The translations under genes were made by a program, and so were the position numbers. The notes beneath the pieces are model-generated. The model was not told the origin of the DNA. It saw only the letters and a program-made list of their open reading frames with translations, and ran no database searches. From Ascaris suum (taxonomy: Eukaryota > Nematoda > Chromadorea > Rhabditida > Ascarididae), in NCBI GenBank assembly GCA_013433145.1, contig CM024177.1:5606110-5670109 (forward strand): a stretch of DNA of 64,000 nucleotides, in the 5' to 3' direction. Positions 14,057 through 25,942 of this stretch are shown piece by piece (within the stretch, counting starts at the first letter, position 1; the number at the start of each line of letters is the position of its first letter).

Positions 14057-14275
14057 TTAGCTAAGAATGCGTTTAGTCAGCTGTTGCAACTTTCGAACCA
14101 GTGTCTCTTTCCTTCCCCTTCGCCGGAGTCCGCGTGTGCGTGCACACGAATCGTCTGTGTGCACAGCTGAATGCGCCGACATAATGCCAAGCAATGTGGC
14201 AGCTCATGTTGTGCCCAATCAATATCTCTTACGCTGTCGTTCCCTGTCAGTGCTTGTGTGGTATTGGGGTTCGAT
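14057..14275 (-). CDS. Unidentified open segment on the minus strand
   Basis: A stop-bounded frame of about 70 codons without its own ATG ends at a TAA whose complement is 14057-14059. Its translation includes DSVRDIDWAQHELPHCLALC, then VHAHADSGEGEGKETLVRKL, and it ends in KRILS. A competing frame immediately upstream (after a GGGCAG acceptor-like site) reads STDRERQRKRY before a stop. It may be a 5' exon of the minus-strand region at 11.8-13.2 kb. No family was recognised. Confidence 0.25.
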
Positions 14276-15214
14276 CAGTTTACCACCTGCCCACCTAGTT
14301 CAGTCCTCTCAATCGTCCATTCCAGTTATTAACCTAAACTCAGTAAAACATACAGCGGTGAAATTTTGTCTGGTGGTTGGAAATTTGTTGTAATGTTCTA
14401 GAGAAACAGGACACACTGAGCAGCTTTCTATTCAGAATCTGTCATGTCCCCATATCGATTTCCAGTAAATTAATCCAAACACCACGATGCACATTTTTAT
14501 CTGCGAATTTCATTTGCTGCACAAATTTTATATTTTGTTGTTTCGGGTGCATTTTATTAAATTTTGCATTTTTACAACTATTTCTTACCGTTTTAACAGA
14601 TAATTGAATGAAATTGATCGTTGTTGTAATATAAAGTCCATCGATTTGCGGATAGCATTAATTTAGAGCATCTCACGTCGCTAGGTGCCTTTGATTTTAT
14701 CGTTACATCTTGCAATTAAGGAGAAGGCGGAGGCAGTGTAATGTATGCCATCAACTGCCAATGATAATGATTAGTGCAGATGTAACGAATATAGATAACA
14801 GTGAATGCAGGTGTAATATTTGGCATCAGTTGACGTAGTTGACGATGTTTTGTTGCTAATTATTATTGATTACTAATATCACTTTTCACTTAGTTTCTGG
14901 CAGAAATTTGCATATTTATTTTGTTGTTTTTCATAGCTACAGAGAGTAAATCTAAGTTTATGTGGTTACTTTTATACAATTGAAGTTTAGTTCTCAGTAA
15001 TTTGATCCTTGATTTTTCAACCACATAACAGACACATTAATCTTTTTATGTTTATTCTTTTGCATTGTATGTCATTTTTTCTTAATCATCGATATATTTC
15101 GTTCAGATTTCGCTACTTTATGGTGGGATTCAGCTGAATACTATGGATGAGTTAAGGGAGCGATTGCATTGGAGCGTTGTGGATGGATTTCTCTATAGTG
15201 CATTTCGATGAATA

Positions 15215-18200
15215 ATGTCACAAGTACGTATAGGTGTTTGTGTGGCTCGTTTAAGGATTATTTCGGCTCTTGTTTCTGAACAAATCCACTATTCGCTTAG
15301 TCAACAACTTCGTCCATTTGCAGGTAATTTTTTCTAATGTGCTGTTAGATTTTAATTCTTTTGAGTCGAATATTTATCGTAATTAATTTCACATTTCTTT
15401 TTTTGATTTTCAGTATTTTTTGAGCATTTTGAATTGAAAAATTGTAGAGAAAGAGAGTTTGAGCTGAGAAATGCCACAGAAAGAAAGAAAAGGAAGTTAA
15501 AAACAATGCAAATATAAAAATCAGACATTTACAAAAAATATTATCAAACAAGTAGGGCGCTTATAAATATTCGAAAAGTGAGAAAGAAATTCGAAGTGAA
15601 AGATTTGTTAGAAATTCGAAGTGAAAGATCTGTTAAGGTGGTGATAATTCACTAATCGATATCTCATTATCAGTTCGGCAATAAATAGAGACCAATAATT
15701 TCTAGGCAGTGAAAAATATATTAGAGCTTTTTGCAGCTATAACCTCAGATTATTGTTTGCTTATCGTTTCATCGTTGATATTATCGACCGCAAAACAGTC
15801 CCTATCAACAGTTATAAAAATAATTCACATTCGCCGTCATAATGGGTAATTCTTAAAAAATTATGAGACGGTTTTATAGGAAACATCTCTGACTAATTTG
15901 TGGCGACGTGTTAAATTTGTTTAAGGATCGCTCTTATATCCTTGGCGCCTCACATATTTAAGAAAACCTCTTCGAGGGTATTAAGTTGCGCAAACGAGCG
16001 TATATCATTATAGGTGGTGATCAATACCTTCCAAAGGTGATTTTTGGGATAGTGCCCTACATCCTTCTTTGCGGCTCCATCCTATTTCGCTGCAATCGCT
16101 CTTCACTCTAACTGGATTCCTTCAAGCATTGTAACATTAATGGATATTGTAATGTCACTGACACTATTTCTTCTATAAAATCGCTCCATATACTCAACGA
16201 TACCGCTCAGGTGGTTGCGAAGTAAAATAGGTAGAAGAAATGAAGAGAGAAAACAGACGAAAAGAGTATTAGATTTGCAGTTCTAGGAAGAGTGATGGTC
16301 ACGAAGAGGTTGATATTATCAAAAATTCATGCTTGAAACATCGGCCCCACAATCTCATCTGGAATTCTCATACACTGCGGCGATAAATAGCTGAAAATGT
16401 AATGCTATATTCACAGAATGCCGAAAAAAAAATCTAAACTAGACTGATTTATTAGGAAATAACCTTTTCGAAAAAGAATTGAAGCTTCATCTGCTGCGGA
16501 AGGAAGAAATCGATCGGATGGTTTACGCGTTGAGGATGCACCATCCGCCAGAGCTATCATCGAGCATCTTTCACCGGAGGAACGACTGAGGCTTCAGAGT
16601 GCTCTTCTCGACGCAAATACCAAAACAAATACATCAGCGGATAGTGGCAAATGTGATGGTGAGTTTCTGCTTATATTAGAACAGTAGAGCGAATTGGAAC
16701 AACTATAGCAGAAGCAATGGCAGGTTTATGTTACTGGAAACGTTTTAAAGCGCACTGATGCTGTAGCTGACTTTCCTACTAACGTTTTCAATTTCAAGTC
16801 GTGTTCTGCATTCAAGCACCAGCTTATACTAATGGAACAAGTTCGAAACAGTAACCACAAACTGCAAAGGAATCTCTATCTGAATTTGCATAAATGCATC
16901 CAAAAGATGTTCTGTAGTCCGCAAATAAAAAGAAACCAACGTCTGTTTATATGTTCATCACTGTGAAGACTGCTAACACTCTATGCAACACCCAACTCCT
17001 ATATAGCATTTTAACTGTCGCTCTATGATAGTAAATGTGAGGTGGGCATCGACGTCACTTTTTGTGTCAACCACGGTGCTATATGGAAGTTACGACCTTG
17101 TAAAAGATGCGATTTCCAAACGAATAATTCCATTAAAAAATTGTTTAGTTTATTTTCAGTGAAAATAGAGCGCCAACAAATGAAACAATTGTTCATCGTT
17201 AACACACTTCCGTTTATCGGATTCGGATTCCTCGACAATTTCCTCATGATTGTTGCTGCCGAATACATCGAACATGTATGCATTCATATGGAGCATTTAA
17301 ATACAAGTGTCGCTATCTCTAAATCAATTAAATTAATTACTTTTACTCGAATGTATTCACTGTTTTTGGTGAGCACGTTGAAAAAAACAGTTACCCTCGT
17401 GATTTGGGAAAGAATGTAACAGCCATTTATATATCTAAGAAGGCATTTAAATAAACTTATTGTTCAGCATAAAGTAACGTTTTTATCAGCAGTCTTGTAA
17501 TGAGTGGAAATTCATTCGAACCGACTGCTTGCTGATGTGTCCACGGCACGGTCGGTTGTTTTGTGGTTATTTTCACTTGCAAGTTATATTTTTAAGTTAT
17601 CACGAACGTTTACTGAAAACCACAATTTTAGGGTATTTCTTTCATAAATTTCAGTCTCTATTGGAAATTGAATATTCTAAGTCATCCTCTCCGCATTATC
17701 AGCAATGAATCAAAATTCTAAGCATCCAGTGGAAAATTTTCGAAAAGAAGGAAGGAAAGTGACTATCACATTTGCAACGGAGTATGGGACAAGTTAGTAG
17801 GAGGAAGGAATAGACTGAAATCGAGTAAAATTTAAGCCGGGAAAAAAATGCTCCGATTGCGAACGATAAAATTTAAACTCCTACTGGTTTGTGAAAGTCA
17901 AGTCGGTACTGAACACGTCTTTGAAGCTTAAGCTATAGCTCGAGCTGAAGCTAGAGGTGAGAAACTACTTGATGAACAAATCCCCGTCAGTATTATCCCT
18001 TTTCAAAGTTCCTTTAATAAGTGATAGGTTGATACTTATTATATTATATGGAGAGTGCAAGTGTTGAGAGTTATTCGTGAAGTTCCATAAAAGACGCAAA
18101 ATGTCATTTCATAGAAACGGAGATCAACTCATGCTTTCGCAGTTAAGAAATGAAGCTCAGTGCAAATCACTCACGCCATACCCTGAAATATAAAGCAATT

Positions 18201-19533
18201 AAAATAGCGTATATTCAACGATTAAGCATTGAAAGCTGAATTAAAGAGAAAATGAAAAAAGAATTTATATTCAAGTCGTTGGGTGTACTTCTGGCAATTT
18301 CAACGATGGCAGCTGCCGGTCTAGGACACATCGTCGCGGACGTTGCTGGCATTGGTCTTTCTCACTACGTGCAATTCCTCGCCTCAAAAACTCGTGTGAA
18401 GCATCCCGTCCTCACTGCAGAACAGGTGCACTATAGCTCCTTACTAAATGCAATTAAGAAACACCTATTAGTCAAATTTGTCGTGTTAAATCAAAGATGG
18501 GGATCTCTGTGCTCGACTCATTTCCTCTCCTTCGATATTTTCAAAAGATTGACACTCTTAGCTTTTGATAATCTTCGCTTTTTTTTAATCCAAACAATCC
18601 CTATCCGAGAAGAAAGAGCGACCTTTATAGCGCTATAAAATCATCACTCGAGGCTTTTATTTAAAACAGCCGGTGGAGAGTGTGCTAAGGAATCTGAAAT
18701 AACATAAGCTTACCGTGTTTCAGCCTACATCAGAGATAAGCTTGACCCCACCACTCATCATTTGCTGAAGTAAGGTGCACAGAGACTTCAGAACATAAGC
18801 CACGGGATCTAAGAGTGGGTTTTCTTACGCCGTACATGTCTCATTGGCGAGGTATGGCTGTTTGAAAATTTTCTTGCCCCCATGAGGTAAATAAACAACG
18901 ACTCTGAAAACTAGGAAGAGGAGGAAGGAAGGAGCATACTTGCGACTTATGGGACCAATCGATCACAACACTATGCAAGAACGGGGGTGATATGCTTGCA
19001 TATACCTTCGACCGCTTGTACAAATTACTAGTTAAAATAGGCTCTTTACTCGCACCCAACTGTCCGCACAACAGAATTTGTTTATGTTAACTTTATGCGA
19101 TTGTTGAATGCTCTTCTCAAACTTTGCACAGAGGAAACTGGAGAGATAGTAGCGAATTTACATCACATCCACCTCGACCTCCACTACCTAGCTTTGGTGT
19201 TTTCGAGTTCAGAAGCACTCTTCTCAGCGACACTCGTTGGATGGGGGTTAAACCTGTTCAGAGTCGTGACCGGATTAGATTGACATAGACGCCACCCCTT
19301 AACAGCTCTAAGACACTCTACTATACTGGTTTTTATTGTTTTATTTTCGATGTGATGCTTGTTAACGAATTGTTGATAGCCTCGCTGTGTATGTGCTAGT
19401 TTATTAGAACCGAAATATTTTTCAGCTGAACTCTCCGTTGGCGAGGAAAATCGTGAACTTGGCTCGATTGGTCGGTCTCGTGCTTGGTTGTCTCATAGGG
19501 ATGATTCCACTGCTATTTTATGAAAATCCTTAA
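15215..19533 (+). CDS. TMEM65-like mitochondrial inner-membrane protein
   Basis: TMEM65 proteins sit in the mitochondrial inner membrane and are needed for normal mitochondrial ion handling. Predicted exons: 15215-15324 (tentative first exon, MSQVRIGVCVARLRI, basic and amphipathic like an import presequence), about 16456-16658, 17160-17275, 18276-18425 and 19426-19533 (TAA). Exons 3-5 are in phase and carry the family core: PFIGFGFLDNFLMIVAAEYI, LAISTMAAAGLGHIVADVAG and LVGLVLGCLIGMIPLLFYE, which gives three hydrophobic segments. Exon 2 has ARAIIEHLSPEERLRLQSAL, matching the soluble segment before the membrane domain. The phase between exons 1 and 2 does not close for the ARAIIEHLS frame, so the first exon or the exon 2 acceptor is uncertain, or one base is missing. 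The gene converges with ERAL1. Confidence 0.88.
15586..15635. repeat. 25-bp tandem duplication
   Basis: The 25-bp unit starting GAAATTCGAAGTGAAAGAT occurs at 15586-15610 and again at 15611-15635, with one T/C difference. It lies in the presumed first intron of the TMEM65-like gene. Confidence 0.9.
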
Positions 19534-19671
19534 TGATTGATTGCATATCGCCAATTTATGCAACGCAGATATGACGTTTAATTGAAGCGTCGATAATGCC
19601 GAAGAATAATGAATGTTCAATTGTTTTACAAGAAATTAGTGTAATATCGTCTTCTTATTACTGAAATAAGC

Positions 19672-19677
19672 AATAAA
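19672..19677 (+). terminator. Likely poly(A) signal of the TMEM65-like gene
   Basis: This is the canonical AATAAA, 139 bp after the TAA, in AT-rich sequence. It is the first strong signal seen downstream of the stop. Confidence 0.5.
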
Positions 19678-20733
19678 GCAAAGAACTTATCGCACGCGTA
19701 ACAGTCCTCGAATCAAAAAGTTAGAAATGCGTAAAAAGTTGAAAAGGTTTAAAAGATTCATTAATTACGTTTATCAATATTGCAAATGCTGACTGGTGTC
19801 ATGGTGAGTGAAGTAAATCCTTTAGCTTAGAAATCTTGTAGCATATATTTGCATCTCGCGGAAGTTTCAGTCGATTTATGTGAATTAATATCATATGCTA
19901 AAATAACTGCGGTGCAGTACGAAACAAATGGCAAGAAGATCAGGCGATCCAATAGATATGACCATATTGATCGATCAAGGTGAAGCAATATGAGATTGCG
20001 ATAGTGATGACGAAGCTATCAAAAAATTTTTCGTTATTGCTTTCTACCAGAAAAACCAAAAGTTGAAATCTATTACTCCGCTAGAGAAAATTACGGAAAA
20101 ATTAGAAAGGAAAAATTTCAGCCAATAAAAACATCGAAGGGAATCATTTGCACAATTTAGTAAGTTTTTTGCAAATTATCAACTTCGAAAGAAATTTTCA
20201 CAACTGATTGTCAGTCAGAGGAAACGAAAGAGGCAATAACACTAACGAAATAAAAACTCCATCCAGTTTTTTAAAAGATAACATCGATAATTCATTGTTT
20301 CACACGTATTTAATACAATCGCTCCGCCTTACAATGTTCAAAACGATATGATTGCACTCAGTGCTTTTCAATTGCTTTATAAATAAATAAACCTCCGAAA
20401 AGCAAATTATGACATGAGTACTTCTGTTTCAATAATTCACCTTAAATTTTAACATCCTTGGGAAAAAACCGTAAAGAATGGCTATTGTAAAGCCGGATGA
20501 GAGATCTGCGACGAGCAAACACGACTTGCCGGCAAAAAAGCCATTGGGCAAAAGCATCTCGCGTCAAATTCACCATCGGTGATTATACGGAACACATTGT
20601 GTATGCAATAAAAGGTGAAAATTATTTGAAAATGAGGCAACATCAATTTGCAAATAATATCATACAACAAACTGTCATAATAAACATACCGGTCGCAAGT
20701 TTACCAACCAACCACTTTGCACACTGACGCCTT
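19678..20733. other. Spacer between two convergent genes
   Basis: No coding exon was recognised. The region separates the 3' ends of the TMEM65-like gene (+) and ERAL1 (-) and is AT-rich. Confidence 0.5.
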
Positions 20734-20739
20734 TTTATT
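20734..20739 (-). terminator. Possible poly(A) signal of ERAL1
   Basis: TTTATT on the + strand, which is AATAAA on the minus strand, lies 183 bp beyond the ERAL1 stop. Confidence 0.35.
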
Positions 20740-20921
20740 TGCACAATATCATCGAAGCAGAAAATATCTTTCCCCGGGATCTGGTTCTACCGCTAGAATG
20801 GCCGTTTTAGGATGAGCATGCCTTGTAGCGTTCCCTTCAACTCCCTTAATATCCTTCAAAATTTCATCATTAGACGCAACCAGTTTTCCAGAAATACATA
20901 GGACAGACAATAAACCTTTTT

Positions 20922-23900
20922 CTATTTAGTGTTATCGATCAATTTCCCGCGTGATTTAACGAGAATGCGAACAAAGAGTTGTTGTTTGAATAAATTCTGC
21001 ATTGAAACGTTGACTGCTTTGCCGATTTTCATAATTTTGCTGTTGCCTTTGCCGAGCACATAACGACCCCACTTCTCCTTGTCGCATTGCACTTCCGCTA
21101 CGATTTGCAATACGTCACCTTCCATTTGCCATTCCGTCACTTTAATCTGCAAAATAACCGTTTATTAATCTTTTTTGGCAGCAACTGAAAATTACCACTC
21201 GTAAGTCATTCGTTACCCCATCTTTTCTCTCAGTCAGACCGACCCCCACTACCAAGAGCTTTTGAATTGCATAACTGAACGCCCTAAGTTAACACCTGAC
21301 AGCTGAAAATTAGAAGGAGAGGCCTGCCAATGTGTACAAATAGGACGAATTTCAATTTCAGGCATCTCAAGTCATTCGCCATTGAATGAGGGAGAGCTGC
21401 TGTGTAAGGACCTCTATTCAAGGAGAAGAACGCCAGTGGAAGGTGATGCAGACTTTATATTTAACCATTAAATGATGTCAGAAACATTCGATGCAATATC
21501 TGCATCCGGTTGGTACAGATAAATATTTTTAGTTTGTGAAATAAATTTCATATTCGAGCACCGACAGTGGTCTTTGCTTAGAAACATCACCCTACCTGAG
21601 AAATATGCGACAGGTAACATCAACAAAAAAGCCAACAAACAACAAAGTTGAGGTACCTTCTTCTTAACTTAGGAGGAACGAAACAGCGCGATCTCATCGA
21701 TAAAAGAACCCTACTGAGCTGCCAACCAGCAGTTCAATTTGTGGACAGCTTAAAATCACATTTATTACTTTATTGAAAAGTTTTAATTGCAAATTTGGTG
21801 AAATGATGTGGACTCGTCGGTGAAAACACTTCCCTTCATCCTCGAAATAAACTTGGTAGCAACCATTGCTTAATCAGCCGATTGGAACTGTAATTTAAGA
21901 TAGCTGAAAGGTGCGTGAAAAAAAGGTAAAGCGAGGGAGAGTAAATATCATATTTCGAATAACGTAAAAAAAGAAGCTAAAAGCACAGGAGCATAACCCA
22001 ATACTTCATTTTTTTTGAATTTTGAAGTGCTCAATACTAAGTTCAGTTTTCATCCTTACTACCTATCAGACAACTTTAGGGCAATTTCAGGTGGAGATGA
22101 TCAATGTTGGTGAGTACCATATCGGTGCGCTAAAATCGATAAACGACTCACTTTGAGTGCATACGCAATATCTGAGGGAAGATTATCGAGCAGTTGTGCT
22201 CGAATCGCATCCTCACAAATTGCCATCGGCTTCTTCGTTGTCACCATATTCTCATCGAATCGATAAGCCTGATAACACCCATGCTGATCACTTATCACAT
22301 TCGATGAAAGTGGAAATTTTGTGTTTGTCAACATTTCCTTTGCGATGGCAAAATTAGCACTTGAAATATTATTGTTAATCATGTTAATATGCGACCTGGT
22401 ATTTCTTATAATACTTTCTGCGGCTTCTCTATTTAATCGTGGAATTCGGATCTCCACCTCTGGTTTCGAAGAAAGTCTTCACTGTGTGATCCTACTCTAC
22501 GTCAATTAAGCAAGAATTCTTTCGATAAATAGAAAGCACTTTAAAGATTCAACACACTACTGCCGTATTAAACAGACCGCTAGTGCACAAAAGCTTATCA
22601 TCTCTCTTAAGTAACAAACGAAACGTCAAGCTCAACTTCAAGATACCTTATCCTCGCTGAGTTCATAGAGATGCTCCCTTAGTGCGTCGATACCTTCACC
22701 AGTTAATGCGCTAACAAAGAAAACTGCATCGAAATTCGACCATCCCCTTATATCGGCGAATAATGACTTCGTTTCCAACCAACCACATTTATGCGTCGGC
22801 TTCTGTATTAACGCCCTTAGAACAATAATTTAAACAATGCGTTTAATGGACAACTGTCCCAACAACATGGAAAACAAGTGGTGCTCCTCACCGCAGATCT
22901 CACCAACAATCCTCCTACCCCTCTTTAAAATGCGGTAGTAATTTCACAGCACGCGGGAAGAAAGTGAGCACAAAGACAAGCCATCGATGTACAATTGGTA
23001 TAATGTATCAGAGAGAAAGAGCGGCGAATGATAATGTGAAATATCAAATTAGTATTTTCTTCGCAGTGAACACCATAATGACAAATAATATGAGAATATG
23101 ATTATCAACCGAAATGCTCCTGAAGCTTCCTGAAAATACGAATCAAAAAACGAGGAGATGAGCACTAGGAACGATCCCAAAACGATCTGATCATCAAAGA
23201 AATTTGACAATAAGAGACCGATTGAAAAATCTACAGAATTCCAAATGATGTCTTAGCATTAAGAGCAATAAAGTTCATTTAAAGAATTAGGTTACCCGTA
23301 TGTCTGTGGAAGATATTTCTATCAGTAAATAACCGTCTGTCTTCGATTACCTACCACTTTCATTCGGTCATAACGCCACCAGCAACCTCTCTTTGAAAAT
23401 GCAGAAAACGAGTAGTGTATGCATAAATATACAGCCACCTCTTATTGTTGGGCATATTTGAGAGCACGGCTCCAGCGATATAAACAACAGTCGTTATTTT
23501 CAATACGTGAGCTTTTGCACATATTTCATTTCTATGTATAATGTAGGTGTATTTCCCACATATAACGTCATATATACAGTATATAACCTTACCCACCAAA
23601 TGAGAAACTTGGGAAGTTTTCGTCAAAACCCCAATTACTGTAATTTCTGAAAATAGGACCACCGGTTTCTATTTCTTCCAATTCCCCTAAACGTAGTTCT
23701 CCAGTTTTAAAGGGCTCATCCAATGTTAAGAGCATCTTTTAACACTCAGGTAAGAAGTTAATTTGCACCTATATTTTTGTTGCCACTGCGCACTACGCTC
23801 CTTCTCTTCATCGGTATGTAAGCCCATTGTCGAGTGCCTTTGGGCGGAAGTGCGCGCCTTCCCTAATCGTCCCATTTGGCTCTTCATCACCTTTATTGCC

Positions 23901-25942
23901 TCACCGCCAACTTTACCATTACACAATATACGTACCAGCTCCAATAAATCAGACCTGAAATTAGTAAATGGATAAAAAAACCAGTCACCAAAAACCATAT
24001 ATGGAGAAAAAACCACACAGCGCTCTTCAGCACCACATATGAAAGTTAAGGAATGTGAAATGAGGCAACACATGTAACATATTCCACACATTCCTAAACT
24101 CCCCTCATACACTGTCCACCTACGCAATACTCAATGCGGACGCACCATTTGCACAAGAAGCATTGGGGTCAGTAAGCATACGCACAGTGACTAGTGACTG
24201 ACATTCGGAAAAGCAAAAATTGATGACTTCTGAATCTCCATATGGACTTAAACCTATCCGGAAATCCGGCTGTCCCTGAGCAAGTTCTCCCGCAGGATTG
24301 GTATTAACGGTGACTATTTGGCACTACGATTCTGAGTCGCACAATGGACGACAACAATGATGTAAGTGTTACATGAGCCTCAACTTAAAGGTGAGTGGTT
24401 TCAGCACTACTGCAAAATAGGAAGTTGACAACAGTAATCGTTGCTACCTTTTGGTAGGGTCACAGTCACAAAGCTAAAATGTTAATTATAAACATCTTCG
24501 GCATAAACAATAAACAACCTAACTAGGGTAGTATTAAAAGGCTCAACCCGATAAATATGTAGTCAGAGAAGGAATACAACTGCGATATAAGACTACCTTC
24601 TCTGCACAAGGTCGATTTTGTTCAGCACCAATGACGAAGTTAGATGAGGGTATCGATGTAATAAATGCAAAACGCGATGATGAATATAATCACCAGTGGC
24701 TGTTGAGTCGTGCACCACCAAAACATGGGATGCACCCTCCAGTGCACGTTCTGGACCTGTAAAGCGAGTTGTTGCCAGTTGATGTAGTAAAGTAATTTAA
24801 TAATTACACTAATGCTGCAGTTTTCGCAAGGTGTTGGGAAGAATGGGATGGACAACGACGTGGTGATTCGAATCAAGGGATTTTTTGAAAAAGAACGGTC
24901 TTTTAAGAAAGAGGAAGCCGTTTTTCGAGAAAAGGAATACCGCTGCATAAAATAAAAAAAATTTCTCGCAAAAAAGGGGAGGGGAGCACAGAACTTTCTT
25001 TTCGGTGAGATCGAAAGAGCAAAGCAAAACAAAAATCCGAACTCCTCCAATCTATAACCTCTCCATATATCAACGATCAAACCTGTCAACAACATAGGTT
25101 CGTTCCGTTTAACAACTTTTCTAGCATGTTGTATGCCAATAGTTCCAGGACTGTCAACAACAACCAATTGGCAGCCGTGCTCGGTGAGTGCAGCTGTCAC
25201 GTTACGCTGCGTGGTATCCATCTTCGAACTGACTGCGGACACTTGCGCCCGTACTATCTGATTTGTTAGAAGGGATTTACCTGAATTCGGCGGTCCTATT
25301 ACTGCCACCTGCAAAACAATTCGCTAAATATTTCATCTCGTCGCATTATATTCTTCGATTTTTTTTTTTTTTTTTTTTTTTGCAAAAATGCGTGCTATAC
25401 ATAGGACACATAGCACCCTCGTGTTTATGTCTGCTTATATGTACTCATCTGTCAGCAATTTTAAACTACAAACCACTAAATTTATACAAAAACCTGATAA
25501 TTACCACCTATGCCCCACTTCACATACGATGTCTTGCGATTCAGTCCTTAAAATCTGAGCAATCATATGTAATTGGTTGAAATTTGCATATCGAATACTT
25601 CTTGAGCAAAAATTCAGAAAAAAACGAACTCTCAGTTGATGACTTATATAAAGAATGCCGCATCAGACGACCCTACTTCATGGTTCTCGAGCACTTATGC
25701 ATCCTGCTTATACAGATGCCGGAATCGTAAAGTGCCAGTACTGTTTTAGCCTCCCATAATATTGCTTCCCCACCTGTTACCACTCATGACTCCATGCATG
25801 TCATGACTCCCTTTCAATGTTTCATATTAAACTCGAATCCAAGGACCTGAATAAATATTTTCACCTGCAAACATCGCTCTGAAGTTTGTGGCGACTGAGC
25901 AGCGTTGTGTGCAAACCTTCGTAGAGCTGTCAATAACCGCAT
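20922..25942 (-). CDS. ERAL1, Era-type mitochondrial GTPase
   Basis: ERAL1 binds the small mitochondrial rRNA and is needed for 28S (small) mitoribosomal subunit assembly. Minus-strand exons in order: 25942-25865, 25308-25083, 24756-24597, 23954-23769, an unresolved exon near 23720-23645, 22802-22647, 22268-22152 and 21146-20922 (stop TAG). The ATG at 25942 gives MRLLTALRRFAHNAAQ, a typical mitochondrial presequence, and joins in phase to exon 2. Motifs: G1 GPPNSGKS (about residues 31-38), G3 DSPG (about 78-81), G4 NKID (about 147-150) and G5 SAL in FFVSALTGEG. The last exon carries the KH-type RNA-binding region around GRYVLGKGNSKIMKIGKAV; the family's usual Gly-X-X-Gly appears as GKGN. Exon 4 ends in phase 2 and the 22802 exon starts in phase 0, so an exon or a base is missing between them. 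The tail is convergent with TMEM65. Confidence 0.92.
25358..25381. repeat. Poly-T run (T24)
   Basis: There are 24 consecutive T bases in the first intron of ERAL1 (poly-A in the gene's orientation). No retroposed gene or target-site duplication was recognised next to it. Confidence 0.9.

Noticed and set aside
14067..14393. 108-codon plus-strand open frame
   Set aside because: It lacks family-like motifs, is Ser/Val-rich, and overlaps a more protein-like minus-strand frame.
24640..25082. Extension of the ERAL1 frame past exon 2
   Set aside because: The reading continues open past the GTTTGATC donor, but the translation becomes Phe/Ser-rich nonsense and the G4 motif is found in the properly spliced exon at 24756-24597.
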